This document shows positions 1 to 7,342 of a stretch of 64,000 nt of DNA, piece by piece. Numbering within the stretch: the stretch's first letter is position 1; each line of letters opens with the position of its first letter. Both the position numbers and the translations under genes were made by a program. The notes under the pieces were generated by a model. It did not search any database. It had not been told where the DNA came from and saw only the letters and a list, made by a program, of their open reading frames with translations. Source of the stretch: Pseudomonas poae (lineage in GTDB: Bacteria > Pseudomonadota > Gammaproteobacteria > Pseudomonadales > Pseudomonadaceae); NCBI GenBank assembly GCA_028869255.1, contig CP110972.1, positions 6,300,001-6,364,000 of the forward strand, in the 5' to 3' direction.

Positions 1-940
1 CTCCCCAGTGATCGTCCAGGCTTCGGCCGGTGCCCGCAAATACGCCGGTGCGCCGTTCCTGCGTCACCTGATCCTCGCGGCAATCGAAGAATTCCCACAT
101 ATCCCGGTGTGCATGCACCAGGACCACGGCACCAGCCCGGACGTGTGCCAGCGTTCCATCCAGCTGGGCTTCAGCTCGGTGATGATGGACGGCTCCCTCG
201 GCGAAGACGGCAAGACCCCGACCGACTACGAGTACAACGTACGCGTTACCCAACAAACCGTGGCCATGGCGCACGCCTGTGGCGTATCGGTTGAAGGCGA
301 GCTGGGCTGCCTGGGTTCGCTGGAAACCGGCATGGCCGGTGAAGAAGACGGCATCGGCGCCGAAGGCGTGCTGGATCACAGCCAGATGCTGACCGACCCG
401 GAAGAAGCTGCGGACTTCGTGAAGAAGACCCAGGTTGACGCCCTGGCCATCGCCATCGGCACCAGCCACGGCGCCTACAAGTTCACCAAGCCGCCTACCG
501 GCGACGTGCTGGCCATCGACCGCATCAAGGAAATCCACAAGCGCATCCCTAACACCCACCTGGTGATGCACGGTTCTTCCTCGGTACCGCAAGAGTGGCT
601 GGCGATCATCAACCAGTACGGCGGCGACATCAAAGAAACCTACGGCGTACCGGTTGAAGAAATCGTTGAAGGCATCAAGTACGGCGTGCGCAAGGTCAAC
701 ATCGACACCGACCTGCGCCTGGCGTCCACCGGTGCGATGCGTCGCCTGATGGCCACCAACCCGAGCGAATTCGACCCGCGTAAATTCTTCGGCGCTACCG
801 TGACTGCGATGCGTGATGTCTGTATCGCGCGTTATGAAGCATTCGGTACTGCCGGTAATGGTTCGAAGATCAAGCCGATCTCGTTGGAAGCGATGTACCA
901 GCGTTACCTGAAAGGTGAATTGAACGCCAAGGTCAACTAA
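1..940 (+). CDS. fba: fructose-bisphosphate aldolase, class II (5' end outside window)
   Basis: Cytosolic glycolytic and gluconeogenic enzyme that cleaves fructose-1,6-bisphosphate to glyceraldehyde-3-phosphate and dihydroxyacetone phosphate. The frame is open from base 2, so the N-terminus is missing by roughly 40 residues compared with the usual ~354-residue class II enzyme. Zinc-site histidines are visible in CMHQDHG and VMHGSSSVP, and the substrate-loop acidic stretch EGELG..GGEED-like is present as [20 protein letters not shown]. The C-terminal KVNIDTDLR motif that binds the phosphate is intact. The gene ends 20 bases before a strong intrinsic terminator. The call is secure from near-complete resemblance to Pseudomonas Fba. 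Confidence 0.97.
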   Translation, partial: SPVIVQASAGARKYAGAPFLRHLILAAIEEFPHIPVCMHQDHGTSPDVCQRSIQLGFSSVMMDGSLGEDGKTPTDYEYNVRVTQQTVAMAHACGVSVEGELGCLGSLETGMAGEEDGIGAEGVLDHSQMLTDPEEAADFVKKTQVDALAIAIGTSHGAYKFTKPPTGDVLAIDRIKEIHKRIPNTHLVMHGSSSVPQEWLAIINQYGGDIKETYGVPVEEIVEGIKYGVRKVNIDTDLRLASTGAMRRLMATNPSEFDPRKFFGATVTAMRDVCIARYEAFGTAGNGSKIKPISLEAMYQRYLKGELNAKVN

Positions 941-958
941 GCCTCAGGCGTTAATGGA

Positions 959-985
959 AAGCCCGCAGCGATGCGGGCTTTTTTG
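959..985 (+). terminator. intrinsic terminator of fba
   Basis: Stem GCCCGC (961-966) pairs with GCGGGC (973-978) across a 6-nt loop and is followed by six T (979-984). It lies 20 bases after the fba stop. Confidence 0.9.
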
Positions 986-999
986 TGGGCGGGATTTGA

Positions 1000-1293
1000 T
1001 CAGGCGGCGTTGGGCGTATCAAAACCACGATGTTCGATCACGCGGAAAACATCACTCACGTCCTGCACAAGAATGCGTGCGGTATTGGCCACGTTGTTAA
1101 GGTCGCGCTCGGCAAAGTCCGGCAGGCTGGAGCAGGCCATCAGGGTGAGGTGTTCGAGGGCGGCGTTGAGGCGTTCGCGCAGGCAGGCGTGCAGGTCCGG
1201 CAGTGGGGCTTCGCTGTCGATCAACAGGACGGGGTGGTCGGTAGCGTTTTCGGCGCAAGGGTAGAAGCGGCGGGGCGGTGACTGTTGCGTCAT
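1000..1293 (-). CDS. small conserved Pseudomonas protein, DUF3077/DUF6124-like
   Basis: A 97-residue protein of unknown function. It has no signal peptide or membrane segment. The middle (about 25-75) is rich in leucine and alanine (DLHACLRERLNAALEHLTL), suggesting a helical bundle. It resembles in size and helical pattern the small Pseudomonas DUF3077/DUF6124 proteins, but I cannot place it firmly. The ATG at 1293 is preceded by GAGGA 8-9 bases upstream, supporting the start. It is preceded by a long leader containing a three-stem RNA (1349-1427) and a good sigma-70 promoter (1541-1569), so its expression may be controlled after transcription starts. Confidence 0.7.
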   Translation of the reverse strand: MTQQSPPRRFYPCAENATDHPVLLIDSEAPLPDLHACLRERLNAALEHLTLMACSSLPDFAERDLNNVANTARILVQDVSDVFRVIEHRGFDTPNAA

Positions 1294-1349
1294 GGCAAAT
1301 ATTCCTCGTATCTAAAAGGACTACCGCCGCTCGCTGCGAAACGAATGGG

Positions 1350-1427
1350 TGGTAGCTGTGTGCGGGTTCGCAGACCGAGGATACGAGGAACCCGGCAGAT
1401 CCGAAGATCTCCCACACACAGCCACCA
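1350..1427 (-). ncRNA. structured three-stem leader RNA upstream of small protein
   Basis: Read on the minus strand this segment folds into a closed three-way junction. The outer stem pairs 1415-1422 (CACACAGC on +) with 1355-1362, and after one A/C mismatch 1424-1427 with 1350-1353. Inside are a 7-bp hairpin (1363-1369 with 1388-1394) and a 5-bp hairpin AGATC/GATCT (1397-1401 with 1406-1410). The loop of the last is UUCG on the minus-strand transcript, an unusually stable tetraloop, which fixes the transcribed strand. The element sits within a ~240-nt 5' leader of the 97-residue gene. It is probably a cis-regulatory RNA; no ligand can be deduced. Confidence 0.55.
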
Positions 1428-1540
1428 TAAAACAGACGAAGGGCGCCGAAGCGCTCATCGTTGTATTCATGATGCTTGGTTACACACGTATCGTTAGGGC
1501 TGCGAAACCCTATCGCCGTTCAATACCGGCGACGGGGCGA

Positions 1541-1569
1541 ACTATAAGCGTGGTATTGGCTCACCGCAA
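1541..1569 (-). promoter_or_regulatory. sigma-70-like promoter of the structured leader
   Basis: On the minus strand TTGCGG (1564-1569) is followed after exactly 17 bases by TATAGT (1541-1546). Predicted start is near 1533, giving a leader of about 240 nt before the ATG at 1293. Confidence 0.55.
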
Positions 1570-1590
1570 CGGCCCTGTAGGACACCGAAC

Positions 1591-1688
1591 CCCTGTGGGA
1601 GCCGGGCTTGCCCGCGATGGCGGTGTATCAGCCAAACTATCCGCCGACTGATACGCCGCCATCGCGGGCAAGCCCGGCTCCCACAGGG
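1591..1688. repeat. REP/REPIN inverted repeat, GTGGGAGCCGGGC type
   Basis: Arms of about 32 bp (CCCTGTGGGAGCCGGGCTTG... and its complement ending CCACAGGG) flank a ~35-bp centre. It lies in the gap between the leader promoter and the downstream end of the lyase gene. Confidence 0.85.
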
Positions 1689-1751
1689 ATCGTTGGCGTG
1701 GAATGATCCCCGGGCTCGTCAGGACAATGCCTACACGATATGAGGCGATGC

Positions 1752-2416
1752 TCAGTCGTGATCAATATCCAGCTTGGCAAACGTCACCCGTGCGCCTTCC
1801 TTGCTGTTGCCACTGTTGTCCTGCACATACGCGCCGGCCTTGAAGTACAGCGGCTTGGCGCCCCATGCCGCGCCGATGCGTTCGTTCCACTCGCCGTCGG
1901 CGGCGTACACACTCAGCAGCCCGGCTTTGTTGAGGTTGATCACATAGGTGAAGGTTTTCTCCAGCGGCACATTGGAGGCGACGGTGATCACCCGCCCTTC
2001 GTCCTCATCGGGGCGCATGCGCACTTTGGCAACGATATTGCCGGTCTGGGTTTTTTCCTTGAATTGATACTCCAGCTTGATCAGTGGCTTCTGGCTGTCA
2101 TACGCGTGAATCTGCCCAATTACGATCTTGCCACTGGAGGGCACCTGGTTGACGGCCAGGGTGGCGCGCAGGAAGTTGTCGGCGTCGGCGTAGGTCCAGT
2201 TGCGCAGGCGGCCGTCGGCGTAGGTCTCGCGCAGTTCGCTGCGTGGGTAAACGGCGTTTTCGGTGCGGGTACCGGTCACGGGTGTCCAGAATTGCACGTT
2301 GCTGCCTTCGGCCTGGAAATATTGGTCCTTGAAGCCGCTAAGCAGTTTCGGGGTGTCGATGGTCGCGGGGGCGAGCCAACGGGAATGCTCAGGTTCCAGG
2401 TGGAAAGGTCGATCAT
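1752..2416 (-). pseudogene. polysaccharide lyase family 7 (alginate lyase), frameshifted near its start
   Basis: PL7 enzymes cleave alginate by beta-elimination. Diagnostic motifs are RSELRE, the QIH segment (IGQIHAYD) and the C-terminal YFKAGAYVQDN; the beta-jelly-roll length (~221 residues) fits. The long open frame begins only at 2297, but reading from the ATG at 2416 (behind AAAAAGG on the minus strand) gives MIDLSTWNLSIPVGSPP, the expected family N-terminus. Joining the two needs one extra base in a run of five C (five G at about 2367-2371 on +). This is either a disabling mutation or a sequencing error. No signal peptide is visible, so it may be a cytoplasmic oligo-alginate lyase like PA1167. 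It has no alginate gene neighbours. Confidence 0.8.
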
Positions 2417-2516
2417 GGCGTAGGCCTTTTTACAGAGGGGTGTAGGCTATGGCCCTTGGGCCAGACAGGTTCTTTATAGGCGGTCGTCACGCACTTGTTA
2501 ATTAATGCCTGGCAAA

Positions 2517-2645
2517 TGTTTGGCGTCAAAATAGTGCCAAAAAGCCATGTTGCCCATGGGGCGGGGCCTACAGGCACTGACCGTTAGTCGGCTTCCTGAA
2601 CTTTGGCGCAATGATGGCAGTGAGGTTACTTCTGATTTTTCAGAA
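2517..2645. promoter_or_regulatory. intergenic inverted repeats upstream of the GGDEF/EAL gene
   Basis: The ~310-bp gap 2417-2726 holds no gene. Two short inverted repeats are visible: TTTGGC...GCCAAA with an 11-base spacer (about 2519-2541) and TTCTGA-TTTT-TCAGAA (about 2629-2644). Both are plausible operator shapes; neither can be tied to a regulator. Confidence 0.3.
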
Positions 2646-2726
2646 CCGGGGATAGAGTGAGCCCTCAATGTTTGTCCGGATGTTCTGTCAGAAATGACCG
2701 GAATAGTCCTAAGGAAGAGACGTAGC

Positions 2727-4787
2727 ATGGAATGCGCTCCACACCACGGCGATGGCAGCTCGGTTCTTCTGGTGGTTGATGACTACCCGGAAAACTTGAT
2801 CAGCATGCGTGCGCTTTTGCAGCGTGAAGACTGGCACGTGGTGACGGCCGGCTCCGGCCTGGAAGCCCTGGAGTTGTTGCTGCTGCATGAGGTCGACCTG
2901 GTACTGCTCGACGTGATGATGCCCGGTATGGACGGCTTCGAAGTGGCCCGCCTGATGCGCGGCAGCCAGCGCACGCACATGACCCCGATCATTTTTCTGA
3001 GTGCCAATGCCCAGTCACCGGCGGCAGTGCTGGAAGGCTACGCCAGCGGCGCCATCGATTACCTGTTTAAACCCTTCGACCCGCATATTCTCAAGCCCAA
3101 GGTCCAGGCCTTGCTCGAGCATCAGCGCAATCGCCGGGCGTTGCAGCGCCTGAGCCATGACCTGGAATCCGCCCGGGCCTTTAACGCCTCGGTGCTGGAC
3201 AATGCCGCCGAGGGCATTTTGGTGGTGAGTGAGGACGGCGTGATCGAATACGCCAACCCGGCGATCTCGCGCCTGCTTAATGCCACGATCCAGGAGTTGC
3301 AGGGCCAGGAGTTTCTAGGTTTCCTGCAAAAGCCCCACGTCCCCGCCTGGCCCGGCTCGCAGATGTACGAAGGGTTTCGCAAAGGCGAGACCTGGCGCCT
3401 GCATGACGCCATCTTGCGCACCGGCCGTGGCCAGCAGGTGCCGGTGGCCTTGTCGTGCGCGCCGTTGCCGGCCGAGCAGAAGGCTATGGTGGTCACGGTG
3501 CTGGACATGTCCGAGGTGCGGCACCTGCATCAGCAGCTGGAGTTCCAGGCGGTTACCGACCCGCTGACCGGGCTGTTGAACCGACGCGGTTTCTATCAGG
3601 CGGTCGAGCACATCCTGCTGCGCAGCGAGCGCGGCGAGCCGTCACTGGTGCTGCTTTACCTGGACCTGGATGGCTTCAAACGGGTCAACGATTCGCTGGG
3701 GCATGATGCTGGCGACCGCGTGCTGCGCTGGGTCTCGGAGCAATTGCAGGGTTGCCTGGGGGCCGGCGATATCCTGGGCCGCATGGGGGGGGATGAGTTT
3801 ACCGCGTTGCTGGCGCTGGAATTCCCGGAGCAGGCGGCAAAGGTCGCGGAAAAACTGATCGAGCGCGTGTCGATCTGCCAACAGGTGGATGGGCTGGATG
3901 TGATGCTCGGCGTCAGCATCGGCATCGCGACCTTTCCGGACTGTGGTTCGGACTTGAATGGCCTGCTGCGCGCCGCCGATATCGCCATGTACGAAGCCAA
4001 GCGTGCGGGCCGTCAGCAATATCGCTATTACGATCAGGAAATGAACGGCCGCGCCCGCTCGCGGCTGATGCTGGAAGACAGTGTGCGCACAGCGATTCAA
4101 AACAAGGACTTCACGCTGGTGTACCAGCCCCAGGTGGCTCTTGCGGACGGGCGCTTGCGTGGGGTCGAAGCGCTGTTGCGCTGGCAGCATCCCAGTGTCG
4201 GTGACGTGCCACCAGGGTTGTTTTTGCCGCTGCTGGAAGAGGCGCGGCTGATCAGCCAATTGAGCGCCTGGATCTATCAGCAGGTCGCCGCCCAGCGTCA
4301 GGCATGGCAAACCACCTTCGATGCGGAGCTGGTGTTGAGCGTGAGCCTGAGCAGCAGCCAGTTCAATATGCCCAACCTGGCCAACCAGTTGGCGCAAGTG
4401 CTCGAGCGGCATGGGCTGCAGCCCCGGCAGCTGGAGGTGGAAATCGGCGAAGACTGCCTGATGAGCAACCTGGAAGATGCGGCCAAACAGCTCAATTTAC
4501 TGCGCCGGGTCGGGGTGCGTATCGCCCTGGATGACTTTGGGATGGGCTCGTGTTCCCTGGCCCATCTGCGCGATCTGGCGTTCGACACCCTCAAGCTTGA
4601 CCCACGATTGGTTGCGCGCCTGCCGGGCTCGGCGCGGGATGCGGCGATGGCGCGCAGCATTATCGAGCTGTGCGGGCATTTTGATGTGCTGGTGGTGGCC
4701 GAGGGCGTGGAAACCGCTGAGCAAGCCCAGTGGCTCAAGGCCAATGGTTGCCCGTTTATCCAGGGCCCTGGGCGGCGCAACCGTTGA
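2727..4787 (+). CDS. response regulator with PAS, GGDEF and EAL domains; C-terminus frameshifted
   Basis: Cytoplasmic cyclic-di-GMP signalling protein of 686 residues. Order: REC domain (about 9-125, phospho-acceptor Asp in LLDVMMPGMDG, Lys in FKPF), PAS (about 140-260), GGDEF (about 270-435, intact GRMGGDEF) and EAL (about 445 to end, GVEALLRW, DDFG, AEGVET). The RxxD inhibitory site before GGDEF reads GAGD, so product inhibition is probably lost. In EAL the metal-binding Asn of the NLS motif is Ser (SVSLSSSQF), which may weaken phosphodiesterase activity. The start at 2727 is preferred because AAGGAAG lies upstream; 2694 is also open. A one-base loss near 4763-4768 replaces the usual ending; restoring it extends the protein to 4831. 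Confidence 0.88.
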   Translation: MECAPHHGDGSSVLLVVDDYPENLISMRALLQREDWHVVTAGSGLEALELLLLHEVDLVLLDVMMPGMDGFEVARLMRGSQRTHMTPIIFLSANAQSPAAVLEGYASGAIDYLFKPFDPHILKPKVQALLEHQRNRRALQRLSHDLESARAFNASVLDNAAEGILVVSEDGVIEYANPAISRLLNATIQELQGQEFLGFLQKPHVPAWPGSQMYEGFRKGETWRLHDAILRTGRGQQVPVALSCAPLPAEQKAMVVTVLDMSEVRHLHQQLEFQAVTDPLTGLLNRRGFYQAVEHILLRSERGEPSLVLLYLDLDGFKRVNDSLGHDAGDRVLRWVSEQLQGCLGAGDILGRMGGDEFTALLALEFPEQAAKVAEKLIERVSICQQVDGLDVMLGVSIGIATFPDCGSDLNGLLRAADIAMYEAKRAGRQQYRYYDQEMNGRARSRLMLEDSVRTAIQNKDFTLVYQPQVALADGRLRGVEALLRWQHPSVGDVPPGLFLPLLEEARLISQLSAWIYQQVAAQRQAWQTTFDAELVLSVSLSSSQFNMPNLANQLAQVLERHGLQPRQLEVEIGEDCLMSNLEDAAKQLNLLRRVGVRIALDDFGMGSCSLAHLRDLAFDTLKLDPRLVARLPGSARDAAMARSIIELCGHFDVLVVAEGVETAEQAQWLKANGCPFIQGPGRRNR

Positions 4788-4873
4788 TGGCCGAGGAAAT
4801 CGCCGACTGGTCACGCGCCCGCCTGCGCTGAATTCGCTACACTGGCGCCCATTCGAACCCTGTTGCAGACCCC

Positions 4874-5374
4874 ATGACCGCGCTGAAATACCTCCAGGCC
4901 TACCCCGCTGCCCTTCAGGAGCAAGTGCGCCAACTGATCGCCAAGGACCAGTTGGGCGCCTACCTGGACCAGCGTTATCCTGAACGCCACGCCGTGCAGA
5001 GCGACAAAGCGCTGTATGCCTACGCATTGGCCTTGAAACAGGAACACCTGCGCAACGCGCCGGCCATCGACAAGGTGCTGTTCGATAACCGCCTGGACCT
5101 GACCCACCGCGCCCTGGGCCTGCACACCACGATTTCCCGGGTGCAGGGCGGCAACCTCAAAGCCAAGAAAGAGATCCGTATCGCCGCGTTGTTCAAGGAG
5201 GCCGCGCCGGAATTTCTGCGCATGATCGTGGTGCATGAGCTGGCGCACTTCAAGGAATCGGACCACAACAAGGCGTTCTACAAACTCTGCGACTACATGA
5301 TGCCCGGCTACCATCAGGTGGAATTCGACCTGCGGGTGTACCTCACGTATCGCGACCTGCAGGGCAAGCCCTGA
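4874..5374 (+). CDS. YgjP-like M48-type zinc metallopeptidase
   Basis: A 166-residue protein with the gluzincin-type motif VHELAHFKE followed by a downstream HNKAFY histidine, the pattern of the YgjP/WLM group of predicted zinc peptidases. Length and motif position in the C-terminal half fit that family. There is no signal peptide, so it acts in the cytoplasm. The substrate is unknown. It lies 43 bases after the (repaired) end of the GGDEF/EAL gene and 18 bases before a wHTH gene on the same strand, so these two probably share a transcript. Confidence 0.85.
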   Translation: MTALKYLQAYPAALQEQVRQLIAKDQLGAYLDQRYPERHAVQSDKALYAYALALKQEHLRNAPAIDKVLFDNRLDLTHRALGLHTTISRVQGGNLKAKKEIRIAALFKEAAPEFLRMIVVHELAHFKESDHNKAFYKLCDYMMPGYHQVEFDLRVYLTYRDLQGKP

Positions 5375-5392
5375 CCGCACAAGGCGACCACC

Positions 5393-5689
5393 ATGGATGT
5401 GAGCAAGACCAAAAGCAGCTTTTACCGCCGCCTGTACGTGGCCTACCTGATCGACAGCGGCCACGCCAACAGTGTGCCGGCGCTGACCGATGCCACCGGC
5501 ATGCCCCGGCGCACGGCACAGGACACGATTGCGGCGTTGGCCGACCTGGACATCGTGTGTGAGTTCGAGCAGCAAGACGGTGCCCGCAACCATGCGGGGC
5601 ACTATCGGATTCGTGACTGGGGGGCGATTGACCGGCGCTGGATCGAGGCTAATCTGGCGGCGATCAAGCACGTCCTGGACTACCCCTGA
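5393..5689 (+). CDS. winged helix-turn-helix protein
   Basis: A 98-residue basic protein whose residues 25-60 (ALTDATGMPRRTAQDTIAAL) look like the recognition helices of a small winged-helix DNA-binding domain, ending in a beta hairpin-like GHYRIRDWG. Such proteins are widespread in fluorescent pseudomonads next to the YgjP-type gene. Its target is unknown. It starts 18 bases after the metallopeptidase stop, implying co-transcription. Confidence 0.75.
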   Translation: MDVSKTKSSFYRRLYVAYLIDSGHANSVPALTDATGMPRRTAQDTIAALADLDIVCEFEQQDGARNHAGHYRIRDWGAIDRRWIEANLAAIKHVLDYP

Positions 5690-5697
5690 AGGCTTCA

Positions 5698-5828
5698 TGT
5701 GGCGAGCGAGCTTGCTCGCGTTGGGCTGCGCAGCAGCCCCAAACCAGGCGCCTGGTAATGCCTGGCACAGTGCGTTGGCCCCAATGGGGCCGCTTCGCGG
5801 CCCAACGCGAGCAAGCTCGCTCGCCACA
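5698..5828. repeat. REP/REPIN inverted repeat, GTGGCGAGCGAGC type
   Basis: Arms TGTGGCGAGCGAGCTTGCTC... and its complement, with a centre that contains a second small inverted repeat (CCAGGC..GCCTGG). It separates convergent genes. Confidence 0.85.
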
Positions 5829-5854
5829 GAGGGCCTCAGTTGTCGGGAGATTGA

Positions 5855-6307
5855 TTAAATCCGGCGCATACCGATGTGTGGAATGTCATCCTCCAGGTAT
5901 TCCTCACCCGCCACCACAAACCCGTACCGCCCGTAATACCCCTGCAGGTGCGCCTGGGCTGACAGAAAGATCGGCGTTTCGGGCCAGATTTTTTCAATCT
6001 GCTTAAGCGCCTCGTTCATCATCTGATGCCCCAGCCCGGTGCCGCGTGCCACCGGCGCGACGATCACCCGGCCGATCACCACATCGCCGCCCTGGGATTG
6101 CGGGTCCAGCAGGCGCAGGTACGCCACCAATTCATTGTCTTGCCAGGCCATCAAGTGGTGGGTGTCGCCGGACAGGTCCTGCCCGTCGAGGTCCTGATAC
6201 AGGCATTTCTGTTCCACCACAAAGACCTCGTTGCGCAGGCGCAAAATGGCATAGAGCTGCTCCTTGCCCAGGTCATCGTGATGTTTGCAAACCCAATCGA
6301 CTGCCAT
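5855..6307 (-). CDS. elaA: ElaA-family GNAT N-acetyltransferase
   Basis: A 150-residue cytoplasmic GNAT protein. The N-terminal LRNEVFVVEQ and central VIGRVIVAPVARGTGLGHQM (acetyl-CoA binding R/Q-x-x-G-x-G/A loop) are the ElaA signature, and YYGRYGF near the end completes the fold. The acceptor substrate of this family is not established. It is a single gene convergent with the wHTH gene, with a REP between them. The start at 6307 gives full family length. Confidence 0.88.
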   Translation of the reverse strand: MAVDWVCKHHDDLGKEQLYAILRLRNEVFVVEQKCLYQDLDGQDLSGDTHHLMAWQDNELVAYLRLLDPQSQGGDVVIGRVIVAPVARGTGLGHQMMNEALKQIEKIWPETPIFLSAQAHLQGYYGRYGFVVAGEEYLEDDIPHIGMRRI

Positions 6308-6509
6308 GCTGTGTTCTCGCGTAAATGTCTGTTGCCGATAGTAAGCGTGGCGGGCAACGCTGTCTAAAATCAGCTATTTTTGTGAGTGAAATCAATTTGC
6401 CATCATTGTGTGGGTTCGCCACCCGTTTCTTTGTGTAATCTGAGCTACTGTTAACACCTCAGGTGCCGCCTGAGTTAAGGCCACCGCCTGCCTGCCAAGG
6501 ACTTTGAGC

Positions 6510-7247
6510 ATGCCGCGATTCTCTCGTGCCGTTGCTTTGATTGGAGTGTTATTGCTGGCCCAGCCTGCTGTCGCACAGCGTTTGCGCCTGGTAGCGGATG
6601 CGTGGCCACCCTTTACCGATTCCACCCTGATCAATGGCGGCCTGGCCACCGACATTGTCAGCACGGCCCTGGCTCGTGCGGGCTACGCCAGTGATTTCGA
6701 GCAGGTGCCCTGGGCCCGGGCGCTGATGGGCGTTGGCGACGGGCGCTATGACGTGCTGATCAACGCCTGGTACGACGATGCACGTACGCAGCTGGGCCAG
6801 TTCTCCAGCGAATACCTGCTTAACCGCGTGCGGTTCATCAAGCGGCGTGACGACCCCATCGAATTCCAGAACCTTGCGCAATTGCACGATGCCCCCATCG
6901 CGGTGGTGCGCGGGTATGCGTATTCGGCGGCCTTCGATGCGGATGCGCAGTTGCAGAAAGTCCCTGTGCATAACTTCGCCATGGCCGTGCGCATGCTCGC
7001 GGCGCAGCGGGTGCGGCTGACGCTGGAGGATGAATATGTGGCGCGCTATTACCTGGCGCGTGAATCGGCGCGGGTGCGCAATGCGGTGGAGTTTTTACCC
7101 ACACCGCTGAGCGAAAACAGCCTGCATATTCTGGTCAGCCTGAAGAACCCACAGCACGAACAGATCGTCGCCAGCTTCGATCGTGAGATTGCCAGGATGA
7201 AGGAGGACGGCAGTTATCAGCGGTTGATGAAGCAGCATGGGATGTAG
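6510..7247 (+). CDS. periplasmic solute-binding protein, bacterial family 3
   Basis: A ~245-residue secreted protein with a clear signal peptide (about 1-23, hydrophobic AVALIGVLLLAQPAVAQ) and an SBP family 3 core: LVADAWPPFT near the mature N-terminus and GDGRYDVLINAWYDDAR, as in amino-acid-type binding proteins. No ABC permease or ATPase is nearby, so it may be an orphan binding protein or serve a distant transporter. The ATG at 6510 is chosen because AAGG lies 9 bases upstream; a TTG at 6504 is in frame but less well placed. Confidence 0.82.
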   Translation: MPRFSRAVALIGVLLLAQPAVAQRLRLVADAWPPFTDSTLINGGLATDIVSTALARAGYASDFEQVPWARALMGVGDGRYDVLINAWYDDARTQLGQFSSEYLLNRVRFIKRRDDPIEFQNLAQLHDAPIAVVRGYAYSAAFDADAQLQKVPVHNFAMAVRMLAAQRVRLTLEDEYVARYYLARESARVRNAVEFLPTPLSENSLHILVSLKNPQHEQIVASFDREIARMKEDGSYQRLMKQHGM

Positions 7248-7262
7248 GGTTGTTAGGGGCCC

Positions 7263-7337
7263 CATCGCAGGCAAGCCAGCTCCCACACTTGAAGGTATTC
7301 GCAATTCAAAAATGTGGGAGCTGGCTTGCCTGCGATG
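7263..7337. repeat. REP doublet, short-spacer form, GTGGGAGCTGGC type
   Basis: ATCGCAGGCAAGCCAGCTCCC and its complement are separated by ~20 bp containing GTATTCGCAATTCAAAA. It lies between convergent genes. Confidence 0.85.
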
Positions 7338-7342
7338 GCGAT

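Noticed and set aside
1097..1417. 106-residue minus-strand ORF across the structured leader
   Set aside because: It overlaps the hairpins and the start of the small gene in another frame, has no ribosome site; RNA structure explains the region better.
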